A DNA stretch of 64,000 nucleotides. Source: DATEDA01 sp963820965. GTDB lineage: Bacteria > Pseudomonadota > Gammaproteobacteria > Burkholderiales > SG8-39. This document shows positions 25,578-33,972 of the stretch, piece after piece. The stretch's first letter is position 1; every line of letters starts with the position of its first letter. The notes under the pieces are model-generated. The model ran no database searches and was not told the origin of the DNA. It saw only the letters and a list, made by a program, of their open reading frames with translations. The position numbers were made by a program, and so were the translations under genes. The DNA is taken from positions 1-64,000 of the forward strand of contig CAWGCC010000036.1 in assembly GCA_963820965.1 (NCBI GenBank), given 5' to 3'.

Positions 25578-27007
25578 GCCAGGCCAAGCCCGAGCACATC
25601 CTCTTCCTCACCGGGAAGCTGGCCGAGAAAAGCCTCGTCCGAGTGCTCGAGTCGATGGCGGATAGCGCCTTCACCTGGCGCGTGCACGAGCTCGGGCTTA
25701 GCGTAGCGGGCCTGATGACGGCCGAAATGATCGCGCGGCGCCTGCCGGATGCAATGGGTGCCGACCGCGTCCTGGTGCCGGGACGCTGCCGCGGCGACCT
25801 CGACGCCGTGAGCCAAAGCCTCGGCGTGGCGGTCGTTCGCGGGCCCGAGGAGCTTGCCGACCTGCCGCAGTTCTTCGGTCGCAAGGCAGCCGTCCCCGAT
25901 CTGTCGCGCTACGACACGCTCGTCTTCGCCGAGATCGTGGACGCGCCCAGGCTCACGGTTGCGGCGATCGAGGCACGGGCCCGCGCGTTTGCCGCCGACG
26001 GCGCCGACGTGATCGACCTCGGCTGCCTGCCGGCGACGCCGTTTCCGCACCTGGAGGAGGCGATCGCGCACCTGCGGTCGATCGGCTTCAAGGTCAGCGC
26101 AGACTCGTTCGACACCGACGAGCTGGTGCGCGCGGGTCGGGCGGGCGCCGACTACCTCCTCAGCCTGCGCGAGGACACCTTGTGGGTCGCGGACGAGGTC
26201 GCTTCGACGCCGGTCCTGATCCCGGGCGAGGCGAAGGACCTCGCATCGCTCGAGCGCGCCATCGCCGCGCTCGAGCGGCGGGGCCGGCGCTACCTCGCCG
26301 ATGCGATCCTCGACCCGATCCACTTCGGGTTCACCGACTCGATCGCGCGCTACCACGCCCTGAGACGCTCGTGTCCGGATGCGCCGATCATGATGGGCGT
26401 CGGCAACGTGACCGAGCTCACGCATGCCGACACCATAGGCATGAACGCCCTCCTCTTCGGCATCGCCTCGGAGCTGCGGCTGGCCGCCGTGCTAGTGGTC
26501 CAGGTGAGCGAGCATGCGCGCTCGGTCGTGCGCGAGGCCGACGTCGCGCGCCGCATCATGTACGCCGCGCGGAGCGAGAGCGCGTTGCCGAAGGATTTCT
26601 CGCCCGCCCTCCTCGCGCTGCACGAGAAGCGGCCGTTTCCCCATACGCCGGCGGACATCGCCGAGATCGCGGCGGCGGTGCGCGACCCCAGCTTCCGCGT
26701 GATGCTCTCCGACGATGGCGTGCACGTGTTCAATCGCGACCGCCACCATTGCGCCGCCGACCCGTTCGCGCTCTGGCCGCTGCTCGGGCTCGAGCACGAC
26801 GCGGCGCACGCCTTCTACCTGGGCGTGGAGCTCGCCCGCGCGCAGATCGCGTGGCAGCTCGGCAAGCGCTACGCCCAGGACAGCGAGCTCGGCTGGGGCG
26901 CGGCGGTGCCGGCAGCGCCCGACGACCTCTCGCGGCAGAGCGCCCCGGGCACCACGCTCGCGCACCCCGGGCGCCGGGCGACCGATGGATCCGGGGCCGA
27001 CGAATGA
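25574..27007 (+). CDS. Dihydropteroate-synthase-like protein of the H4MPT cluster
   Basis: A 477-residue protein with an N-terminal DUF6513-like domain (KPEHILFLTGKLAEKSLVRVL) and a C-terminal TIM barrel related to dihydropteroate synthase: ADGADVIDLGCLPATPFP, VSADSFDTDE, LDPIHFGF and PIMMGVGNVTELTHADTIGMN. Such proteins occur in methanogens and in H4MPT-using bacteria and are thought to act in methanopterin assembly. It can start at GTG 25574 (GTGA overlap with dmrB) and ends in an ATGA overlap with the DUF447 gene. Confidence 0.85.
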   Translation: MSQAKPEHILFLTGKLAEKSLVRVLESMADSAFTWRVHELGLSVAGLMTAEMIARRLPDAMGADRVLVPGRCRGDLDAVSQSLGVAVVRGPEELADLPQFFGRKAAVPDLSRYDTLVFAEIVDAPRLTVAAIEARARAFAADGADVIDLGCLPATPFPHLEEAIAHLRSIGFKVSADSFDTDELVRAGRAGADYLLSLREDTLWVADEVASTPVLIPGEAKDLASLERAIAALERRGRRYLADAILDPIHFGFTDSIARYHALRRSCPDAPIMMGVGNVTELTHADTIGMNALLFGIASELRLAAVLVVQVSEHARSVVREADVARRIMYAARSESALPKDFSPALLALHEKRPFPHTPADIAEIAAAVRDPSFRVMLSDDGVHVFNRDRHHCAADPFALWPLLGLEHDAAHAFYLGVELARAQIAWQLGKRYAQDSELGWGAAVPAAPDDLSRQSAPGTTLAHPGRRATDGSGADE

Positions 27008-27582
27008 GTCTGCGCATGATCTGGGAGACGGTCGTCACCACGCGCTCGAGCGGCGGCCGCGTGCACATCGCGCCGATGGGCATCCGCGAGTCGGAGGAAG
27101 GCCGCGTCATCCTCGCTCCGTTCCGGCCCTCCACCACTCTCGACAACGTGCTCGCGACGCGCGTCGCCGCGGTGAACTTCACCGATGACGTGCGGGTAAT
27201 CGCCGGCTGCCTCACCGGCCGGCCCGACTGGCCCACGCGCGCCTGCGAGCGCGTCGATTGCGTGCGCCTCGACGGCGCTCTCGCCCACCGCGAGCTCGCG
27301 CTGGCGCGGATCGACGAGGACGGCGAACGCCCGCGCCTGCATTGCGACGTCGTCTTCGCCGCGAACCACCGGCCGTTCCGCGGCTTCAACCGCGCGCAAG
27401 CGGCGGTGGTCGAGGCGTCGATCCTCGTGAGTCGCCTGCACATGCTGCCCCCGGAGAAGATCGACACCGAGATGAAGTACCTGGCGATCGCGATCGACAA
27501 GACCGCCGGGCCGAACGAGCGCGAGGCGTGGTCGTGGCTCGTCGCGCGCATCGACGCATTCCGCGCGGAGCGGGCGCGATGA
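27004..27582 (+). CDS. DUF447 family protein, H4MPT cluster
   Basis: A 192-residue DUF447 protein of the flavin-reductase-like beta-barrel kind: IWETVVTTRSSGGRVHIAPMGI, VNFTDDVRVIAGC, and FNRAQAAVVEASILVSRLHMLPPEKIDTEMKYL. The family is shared by methanogens and H4MPT-using methylotrophs and has no firm activity. It overlaps both neighbours by four bases (ATGA), so it belongs to one translationally coupled unit with the dihydropteroate-synthase-like and mfnB genes. A role in methanopterin or methylofuran synthesis is inferred from that. Confidence 0.85.
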   Translation: MSLRMIWETVVTTRSSGGRVHIAPMGIRESEEGRVILAPFRPSTTLDNVLATRVAAVNFTDDVRVIAGCLTGRPDWPTRACERVDCVRLDGALAHRELALARIDEDGERPRLHCDVVFAANHRPFRGFNRAQAAVVEASILVSRLHMLPPEKIDTEMKYLAIAIDKTAGPNEREAWSWLVARIDAFRAERAR

Positions 27583-28259
27583 CGCGACTCCTCGCCAGCG
27601 TCCGCGACGGCGCGGAGGCAGCCGACGCGCTTGCCGCGGGCGCCGACATCATCGATTTCAAGGACCCCGCGCACGGCGCGCTCGGCGCCCTCCCGCCGGA
27701 CGAGATCGGGCGCGGGATCGCAGCCGTCGCCGGCCGCGCCCTGACGAGCGCGACGGCGGGCGACTGGCCGCTGGAGCCGCACCTCCTGGTCGAGGCGGCG
27801 CGCCGGATCGGCGCGACCGGCGTCGACTACGTCAAGCTCGGCCTCCTGCCGGGCGCCGCCCTGCCCGCGTGCATTCGCGGGTTGCGGGACGTCGCGCGCG
27901 AGCACCGTCTGGTTGCGGTGTTCTTCGCCGACCGCGGCGTGCCGCTCGCGGCGCTCGCACCGCTGCGCGCGGCCGGCTTTGCAGGCGCGATGCTCGACAC
28001 CGCGGAGAAAGCGGGTGGCGGGCTGCGGCGTCACCTCGACGACGCGGCGCTCGCCCGCTTCGTCGGCCTTGCACGCGAAGCGGGACTGATGACGGGGCTC
28101 GCGGGGTCGCTCCGCCTGGAAGACATCCCCCCGCTCGCGCGCATCGGGCCGGATCTGCTCGGCTTCCGCGGCGCACTCTGCGCCGAGGGCAGAAGCTCGG
28201 TCCTCTCCGCCGAGCGGACGCGCCTGGTACGCAGTGCTCTGGACGGGGTAACGGCCTAG
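27579..28259 (+). CDS. mfnB: (5-formylfuran-3-yl)methyl phosphate synthase, MfnB-like
   Basis: A 226-residue TIM-barrel protein. The opening LLASVRDGAEAADALAAGADIIDFKDP matches the MfnB family with its catalytic lysine, and DYVKLGLLP carries the second conserved Lys. RPPLLGFRGALC-like phosphate-binding sequence follows as GPDLLGFRGALC. MfnB condenses two glyceraldehyde-3-phosphate molecules to the furan ring of methanofuran/methylofuran, the prosthetic group of the Fhc complex encoded at 38-43 kb. It starts in an ATGA overlap with the DUF447 gene. Confidence 0.85.
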   Translation: MTRLLASVRDGAEAADALAAGADIIDFKDPAHGALGALPPDEIGRGIAAVAGRALTSATAGDWPLEPHLLVEAARRIGATGVDYVKLGLLPGAALPACIRGLRDVAREHRLVAVFFADRGVPLAALAPLRAAGFAGAMLDTAEKAGGGLRRHLDDAALARFVGLAREAGLMTGLAGSLRLEDIPPLARIGPDLLGFRGALCAEGRSSVLSAERTRLVRSALDGVTA

Positions 28260-28260
28260 C

Positions 28261-28848
28261 TCAATCCTCGAGCGCCCGCAAGGCCGCGGCCGCACCGGAG
28301 ACGACCCGCCACGACAGGTTCGCGCCGGCCACGAATCCGGGGAACGAGGGATCGACGATCCCCGCAGCGGCAAGAGCGGCCGCGTCGCCGTCCATCGCCT
28401 CGGGCACCAGACACGACTTCACCAGCACGAGGCGCGACGCGGCGATTGCCCGAGCGAGCCATGCGGCAAGGCTGTCCGACGTGACGTCCCACGACGCCGG
28501 GACGTCGGGTGCCGCGAGCACCATGCGTTCGGGCGCCCAGACCGGCGTGAGATCGCGCTGCCACGCCGCGTCGAACTCCTCCGGGCACTCGGCAACGACG
28601 TAGCCCGGCGCGAACGCGCCGAGCATCACGGCGGACATGTGCATCGCGAGCAGCGCCATGTGGTGCGCCGCCTGGTCGCCAATGGGATGCCGCCGCCCGG
28701 TCAGCCGGACGGCATCGGCGAAATCCCCGCCGCCGGGCACCACGACCAGGCGCGGCGGCCGCCGCGCCGCGAGCTCTCGCATGAGCGCCGCCGCCGCGTC
28801 GGACTCGGCGAGGCTGCCGCCGACCTTGACGACCGTCGCCGTCGTCAT
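28261..28848 (-). CDS. Amino acid kinase-fold protein, MfnE-like
   Basis: A 195-residue small amino acid kinase: VVKVGGSLAES for the phosphate loop, VVVPGGGDFADAVR, and WDVTSDSLAAWLARAI with LVKSCLV. The best functional match by family and place is MfnE, which phosphorylates the aminomethylfuran phosphate in methylofuran synthesis. It is convergent with mfnB (one-base gap) and its start overlaps the stop of the upstream hydantoinase-like gene (ATGA). Confidence 0.75.
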   Translation of the reverse strand: MTTATVVKVGGSLAESDAAAALMRELAARRPPRLVVVPGGGDFADAVRLTGRRHPIGDQAAHHMALLAMHMSAVMLGAFAPGYVVAECPEEFDAAWQRDLTPVWAPERMVLAAPDVPASWDVTSDSLAAWLARAIAASRLVLVKSCLVPEAMDGDAAALAAAGIVDPSFPGFVAGANLSWRVVSGAAAALRALED

Positions 28849-29870
28849 GCCATCCGTCGCCGCAGCTCGGCGACGGCGAAGGCAGGGCCGCAGGTGTTCA
28901 CGGCGAGCCGCTCGCCGGCCGGCACGCCAGCGAGCGCAGCGAACTCGACATAGGGACGATCGAGGCGGGCGGCGAGGCGCGCGGCCAGGAAATGACCGAC
29001 CCCGAGTCCGACGACCGGCGCAGCCGGGCCGATCAACCCCAGCGAGAGGGCCCGGTCGCAGGCGCGACGGATCCGTTCGGCCTGGACATGCGACAACCAG
29101 CGGGCCAGGCGTTCCCACTCCGCCGCCGGCGCCGCCTCGACATCGCAGCCCACCATGCGCGCGAGGCGCCGCATGCTGGCCTCGCGCGACCGCGCGCCGC
29201 CGTCGGCGGTGTCGGCCTGGTCGAAGCGCGGGTCGAGCTCGCCGGTGATCCGGTAGACGTCCGCGGTGGTCGCGAACTGCTCGGCCATGACGCCGACCCA
29301 TTCGCCGCCGAACGGCACCGCAGCGGCGATGGCCGCGACCGGGGTTCGCACCACGCCGGTGTAAACCAGCTCCTCGCGCGCGAGGCGGCCGTGATCGTCA
29401 CGCCCCAGCGCGCGCACCCGTCCATCCGCGATCAGCATCACGTCGGTCGTCGTGCTGCCGATGTCGAGGACCAATGCATCGGGCGCGAGTCCGGCGACGA
29501 GCGCCGCGGTCGCGAGCCAGTTCGCCGAGGCGACGCTGGCCCAGTTCGCCCGCGCCGTCCTCGCGTCGACGAACCCCTCGCCGGCGAAGACGAGCACGTC
29601 GGGAGCGTCGATCACGCCCTGGAACGCCTCGAGGATAGCCGCCACGCCACTCGCGCGATCGGGGAAGAGATCCACGAGCTCGCCGGTCATCGTCAGCGCA
29701 TGCCGGGCACGCGACGCTTCGCCGCCGGCGAGCTCCGCCAGCGCGCGCTCGAGATGCTCGCGCCCGAGCCAGAGCGGACAAGGCCGCTGCGCCACGCGGG
29801 CGAGGCCGCCGTTTCCGTCCAGCACCGCCGCCTTGACGTGCGCGCCGCCGAGATCCCAGCCGAAGATCAC
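28845..29870 (-). CDS. Hydantoinase/oxoprolinase-like protein of H4MPT-linked C1 transfer (MfnF-like)
   Basis: A 341-residue ASKHA-fold protein: FGWDLGGAHVKAAVLDGNG at the N-terminus and LVLDIGSTTTDVMLI for phosphate binding, with a C-terminal GVGHFLAARLA. It matches a family found next to H4MPT genes, related to MfnF, which joins the furan and tyramine halves of methanofuran. The start is a GTG at 29868-29870 that overlaps the stop of the ATP-grasp gene upstream. Confidence 0.82.
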   Translation of the reverse strand: MIFGWDLGGAHVKAAVLDGNGGLARVAQRPCPLWLGREHLERALAELAGGEASRARHALTMTGELVDLFPDRASGVAAILEAFQGVIDAPDVLVFAGEGFVDARTARANWASVASANWLATAALVAGLAPDALVLDIGSTTTDVMLIADGRVRALGRDDHGRLAREELVYTGVVRTPVAAIAAAVPFGGEWVGVMAEQFATTADVYRITGELDPRFDQADTADGGARSREASMRRLARMVGCDVEAAPAAEWERLARWLSHVQAERIRRACDRALSLGLIGPAAPVVGLGVGHFLAARLAARLDRPYVEFAALAGVPAGERLAVNTCGPAFAVAELRRRMA

Positions 29871-30874
29871 CGCTCGCTCCACAGCGCGGCGAGATCGACG
29901 TCGACCTTCTTCGGCCGAAACGCGGGCAGCGAGAACGGCCGCTCGCCGTCGATCAGGTCGAGCACGAGCGCAGCCGGGCTGCAGTCGAGCGCAGCGCCGA
30001 GGCCGACGTAGGAGGTGGTGAGCCGGGGATTGATCTCCACCACGACCGGACCATGCTCGGCGAGCACGAGATCGATGCCGAAGAAACCCCACAGCCCGGG
30101 AACCGCCTGGGCGACATCCCGGGCGAGCCGACCGCAGCGGCCGTCGTCGTCGGCAAACCCGTTGATGACGGTGCCGAGGAAAGCGAAGCAATCGTCGCGG
30201 ACGACGATGCGCTGGCGATTCACGCTCAGCACCCAGGCCATGCCGTCGCGAGCGAGCGCGCACAGGCTCGCGGGTTCGCCGGACACGTAGGGCTGCAGCA
30301 CGAAACGCCCCGGTTCGGCCTCCGCCTCGATCCACCGCGCGGCCGCACCGAGATCGTCGCAGAAGTGCGTGTCCTGGCAGCCGCAGCCGTCGTCCGGCTT
30401 CACGACCCACGCCCCGTCCGCCGCCGGCGGCGCGTCTTCCAGCGTGAACGTCGGTATCGTCTCGATGCCGGCAGCGGCGAGGGCCTGCGCCGTATGGAGC
30501 TTGCTCGCCGCGAGCCGCACGGCCGCCGGACGACTGTTGAGGAGAATCCGCCCGGCCGCGAGCGCGGCCAGCGACAGGTTCTCGAGCGTGCCGCCGGTCT
30601 CGGGTGCGACCGGCCACAGCGCGTCGCTCGCGGCGAGGAGCCCGGCGAAAGTCGCCTGCCATTCGGATCGATCGCGGACGAGATGGCGCTCCGCGGGTAG
30701 ATCGGCGAGATCGACCCGATAGTCGGACGTCGTCACCACGCGAACGTCTGCGATCGCCGCGAGGTCGCCGACGAGCGAGCGCAGCATGAGCTCGCCTTCG
30801 GCGCGGAGCGAGCCCGGGAGCGGCGTGCCGACGAACCCGCCGCCGGTGATATGCTCGTACGCGAAGATCTTCAC
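29867..30874 (-). CDS. ATP-grasp ligase, MfnD-like (tyramine-glutamate ligase family)
   Basis: A 335-residue ATP-grasp protein starting KIFAYEHITGGGFVGTPLPGS, then EGELMLRSLVGDLA. ATP-binding motifs are WVVKPDDGCGCQDTH, GRFVLQPYVSGEPASL and VVEINPRLTTSYVGL with metal-binding Glu and Asn. By family and neighbours it is likely to add glutamate in methylofuran synthesis. The GTG at 30872-30874 lies nine bases from the start of the divergent HisA-like gene, so promoter and ribosome site must lie inside that gene. Confidence 0.8.
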   Translation of the reverse strand: MKIFAYEHITGGGFVGTPLPGSLRAEGELMLRSLVGDLAAIADVRVVTTSDYRVDLADLPAERHLVRDRSEWQATFAGLLAASDALWPVAPETGGTLENLSLAALAAGRILLNSRPAAVRLAASKLHTAQALAAAGIETIPTFTLEDAPPAADGAWVVKPDDGCGCQDTHFCDDLGAAARWIEAEAEPGRFVLQPYVSGEPASLCALARDGMAWVLSVNRQRIVVRDDCFAFLGTVINGFADDDGRCGRLARDVAQAVPGLWGFFGIDLVLAEHGPVVVEINPRLTTSYVGLGAALDCSPAALVLDLIDGERPFSLPAFRPKKVDVDLAALWSER

Positions 30875-30883
30875 GGCTTGCGC

Positions 30884-31588
30884 ATGCTCGTCGTCCCCGT
30901 TCTCGATCTCATGGCCGGCCAGGTGGTGCACGCGCGCCGCGGGGACCGCTCGAACTACCGGCCGCTCGAATCGAAGCTTACGCCGTCGAGCGAACCGATC
31001 GCGGTCATCGGCGCCCTGCTCGCGCTCGCTCCGTTCGACACGGTCTACGTGGCGGATCTCGACGCGATCCTGCGCCGCGGCCACCACCGCGCCGTCCTGG
31101 ACGGCATCCAGGCCGAATTCCCGGCGCTCGGCCTGTGGCTCGACGCGGGGTTCGCCGAGCCGGGCGACCTTGCGCCCTGGTCACGCGCGCGCCGGACGCC
31201 CGTGATCGGGTCGGAAAGCGTCGCTTCCCTCGCAGCGTTCGCCGCGATGCGTGCCGCGGCGCCCGAGGCCATCCTCTCCCTCGACACCCGCGGCGACCGG
31301 CAACTCGGACCCGCCGCCCTCTTCGACACGCCCCGGCTGTGGCCCGAGCGGGTGATCGTGATGACGCTCGATCGCGTCGGGTCCGGCGGCGGGCCGTCGC
31401 TCGACGGCGTGCGGCAAACGCTCGACCGGGCACCGGGCAGGCGCCTCATCGCCGCCGGCGGCGTGCGCAATGCCAGCGACCTCGAGCGCCTCGAGGCCCT
31501 TGGCGTGCACGCCGTGCTCGTGGCGACCGCGATCCACGACGGCACGCTGGATCGCGCGGCGCTTGCGCGCGGCGCCTCGCCCGGCTGA
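30884..31588 (+). CDS. HisA/HisF-like TIM-barrel protein of the H4MPT cluster
   Basis: A 234-residue HisA-related barrel: VVPVLDLMAGQVVHARRG with the first catalytic Asp, YVADLDAILRRG, ILSLDTRGDRQLG with the second, and LIAAGGVRNASDLERL for phosphate binding. It is not in a histidine operon. Close relatives are found in H4MPT clusters of methylotrophs, with an unassigned isomerase or condensation step. The ATG at 30884 fits the family's start. An upstream in-frame ATG at 30851 would add 11 residues but overlap the divergent gene. Confidence 0.82.
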   Translation: MLVVPVLDLMAGQVVHARRGDRSNYRPLESKLTPSSEPIAVIGALLALAPFDTVYVADLDAILRRGHHRAVLDGIQAEFPALGLWLDAGFAEPGDLAPWSRARRTPVIGSESVASLAAFAAMRAAAPEAILSLDTRGDRQLGPAALFDTPRLWPERVIVMTLDRVGSGGGPSLDGVRQTLDRAPGRRLIAAGGVRNASDLERLEALGVHAVLVATAIHDGTLDRAALARGASPG

Positions 31589-31614
31589 GCGTCGCCGGAC
31601 TCGGGGCGCCCCGA

Positions 31615-32125
31615 CTATTTCGGCGAGAACGGGTGCTTGACCGTGTTGCGCTTCTGCACGACCTCCTGCGGCGTCGGCGTGCCGGCGACCGCGCGCTGGA
31701 TCGATTCCTTGACCGCCTGATGGTTGAAGTCGTGGATCTTCTGGTCGTCGGCGGCGTCCCAGTGGATGAACACGCCGACGCAGATGAAGACGTCGTTCGC
31801 CTCCTCGATCGGGAATGGTGCCGTCGGCCACGCAGTCGGCCACCGCCAGCGCCACCGCGTGCTGCGCCGGACCGAACATCTGCACCGCCTGTTTCGCGCC
31901 CTTGATCGTCACCTTGTTGAACAGCACCGTGTGCGGCTTGGTCGCCAGGTTCGGGCCGATCACCGCCAGGAGCGAGGTGAACCCGTCCTTGTTGTTGGTG
32001 AGGGCGTGAGTGAACGCCGATTCCGCGGCGCTGCCGCGCGGCCCCATGATGAGGTCGATGTGGGCGACCTCGTTGCCTTCTCCGACGAGCGATTCGCCGA
32101 CCAGCACCTTGTTGATCTTTGCCAT
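31615..32125 (-). CDS. fae: Formaldehyde-activating enzyme (one frameshift)
   Basis: About 170 residues. Fae condenses formaldehyde with H4MPT in the cytoplasm. The N-terminal half has the active-site histidine in GNEVAHIDLIMGPRG and the FTSLLAVIGPNLATKPHTV strand; an extra base near 31812 (after DGTIP) is followed in the correct frame by IEEANDVFICVGVFIHWDA and KHPFSPK. AGGAGAAG lies before the ATG. It is the last gene of the minus-strand H4MPT unit and convergent with the HisA-like gene. Confidence 0.93.
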
Positions 32126-32156
32126 GACCCACTTCTCCTTTAGCAGTTGATGCCGT

Positions 32157-33062
32157 TCATCCTGTGGGAAACGCTCCCACTCTCTCACCCGCGCCGCGGC
32201 GCTGGCCGCGGCGCGCGCAATCGGTTGCTTCATCACTGAGGAAGGCGAGAAAGAGCGTCGCCACCGTGAGATCCGCGGTGGTGCCCGGGTTGAGCCCGCG
32301 CGCTTTCAGCTCGCCGTCCCATTCGATCAGCCGCTCCGCCGCCGCCGCGAAGTCGGTCGCCCGCGCGGCGGTGCGATCGCGCTCGACCGCCGCGTCCCTG
32401 AGGATCGCGGCCTCCGCGGCGCCGAACTTCCGCGCGACGTGCGAGTCCGGATGGCGGGCAAGGAACGCGAGATACACCTCGGTCGTCGTCCATCGCCAGT
32501 CGCGCCCGCGCGCGCGCGCCGCCGCCAGCCGCGCGAGGCCGGTATCGAGCACGTCGGCATAACCGTTCGCGTACTGCCGGGCGATCATGTCGCGGTCGGC
32601 CGCCTCATGCATCGCGTCGAGCAGGCTCACCCGTGCCGGCGCGTGCACGTCGTGACGATCGGCCGTGCCGAGCCCACCGGGTCGCGCCAGCCGGATGGCC
32701 TCGAACGCGAGTCTTGCGTCCTCGACGGTCAGCCTCGCGAGGCACGCGCGCAAGCGCTGCACGAGCGCCTCGCGGCCGGGTGGCCCCCACGCCACGTGCG
32801 CGAGCGGCGCCGCGAGCAGCACGATGCCGAGATTGGTGTTCGTGCCGACCGCCTCGTGCGTCGCGACGATCGCCCGGTGAATCCGTTCGCCCACGGAGCC
32901 CGCCGGTCGCGCGATCGCCGGGGCCGCCGCTTCCGCGCTGCGGATGAAGTCCACCGGTTGCAGGCCATGACCGCCGGCATGGAGGCCGACGTTGCCGGGC
33001 TTCAGCGCCGTGACATCGAGCAGACACGCGTCGACGAACGCCCGTTCGAGGTCCGCGCTCAT
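32157..33062 (-). CDS. Triphosphoribosyl-dephospho-CoA synthase (CitG/MdcB)-like protein
   Basis: A 301-residue all-helical protein of the CitG fold: CLLDVTALKPGNVGLHAGGHG, then VGTNTNLGIVLLAAPLAHVA and RGLNPGTTADLTVATLFLAFL, the conserved helices of the family. CitG makes the 2'-(5''-triphosphoribosyl) prosthetic group precursor from ATP. In H4MPT clusters a relative is regularly present and may attach a ribosyl or phosphoribosyl group during methanopterin synthesis; that is inference. It overlaps the RimK-like gene (ATGA) and lies 31 bases before fae. Confidence 0.82.
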   Translation of the reverse strand: MSADLERAFVDACLLDVTALKPGNVGLHAGGHGLQPVDFIRSAEAAAPAIARPAGSVGERIHRAIVATHEAVGTNTNLGIVLLAAPLAHVAWGPPGREALVQRLRACLARLTVEDARLAFEAIRLARPGGLGTADRHDVHAPARVSLLDAMHEAADRDMIARQYANGYADVLDTGLARLAAARARGRDWRWTTTEVYLAFLARHPDSHVARKFGAAEAAILRDAAVERDRTAARATDFAAAAERLIEWDGELKARGLNPGTTADLTVATLFLAFLSDEATDCARRGQRRGAGERVGAFPTG

Positions 33063-33972
33063 GACGCACGCGCCTCGCTCGCAGCCGCGAGCCGTCGCTG
33101 CACGAAGTCCTGCGCCAGCCGCGCCGCGATGTCGATCGACGCGACCGATTGCAGGCCCTGCCAGGCGGGATGCCGTTGACCTCGATGACGACCGGGGCGC
33201 CGTCGCGCGCGCGCATGAGATCCACGCCCGCGTAGTCGAGGCCGACCGCGCGCGCGGCGCGCTCGGCCAGCTCGCAGACGTCGTCCTCCAGCGGCAGCGC
33301 TGCGCAGCGCGCGCCCTGTGCCACGTTGTGCACCCAGCCCGGACCGCGCCGCGTCATCGCCGCGACCGCGTTGCCGCCGATCACGAATACGCGATAGTCG
33401 TGCGCGTTTTCCGGCGCGCAGTCGACGAAGCGCTGCAGGTAGTACACGCCGCTGTAGTCCCCGGCCGCGGGCAGGGCGTCGCCAGAGCCGAGTCGCATGA
33501 GACCCTTGCCCTGGGAACCGAACAGCGGCTTGAGCACGAGCCGTTCGCCCCTGGCGCTCTCGCGCACGAGCGCGGTGCGCGCGCTCGCTTCCTGCTCGGA
33601 GACCCAGGTGGCGGGCGTCGCGAGCCCGGCCCGGCGGAGCAGCATCGAGGTCATGGACTTGTCGACGCTGCGCTCGATCCCGCGCGCGCTGTTGTAGACC
33701 GGCACGCCCCACTCGGCGAGCGCATGCAGGATCGCGAGGCGGAACGTCACCTGCTCGAACGTCCCGGCCGCGATCTCGCGGACGAACACCCCGTCGGGAA
33801 GCCCGTTCCTGAACCCGGGAACGACGATGCCATAGCGGTTGGCCTCGAGGTCCACGCGGCAGTCGGCGAGCGACACGAAGCGTGTGGCGACCCCGAGCGC
33901 CGCGAACGCGCGGGCGAGCCTGCGCCCGTGCCAGCCCGGCTTGGCGGTCATGATGGCAATGCGCGCGCTCAT
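33059..33972 (-). CDS. RimK-type ATP-grasp ligase (MptN-like, one frameshift)
   Basis: About 304 residues of the RimK/MptN glutamate ligase family: IAIMTAKPGWHGRRLARAF, VYNSARGIERSVDKSMTSML, LVLKPLFGSQGKGLMRLG for ATP, and APVVIEVNGIP for metal. A missing base near 33172 shifts the frame; the correct frame continues AWQGLQSVASIDIAARLAQDF. MptN adds glutamate to the methanopterin side chain. It overlaps mch upstream and the CitG-like gene downstream by four bases. Confidence 0.85.

Noticed and set aside
22838..26425. Very long open frame of 1195 codons on the minus strand
   Set aside because: It is antisense to the regulator and dmrB genes, is full of Arg, Ala, Gly and His, and has no domain; it is a shadow of high-GC codon use.
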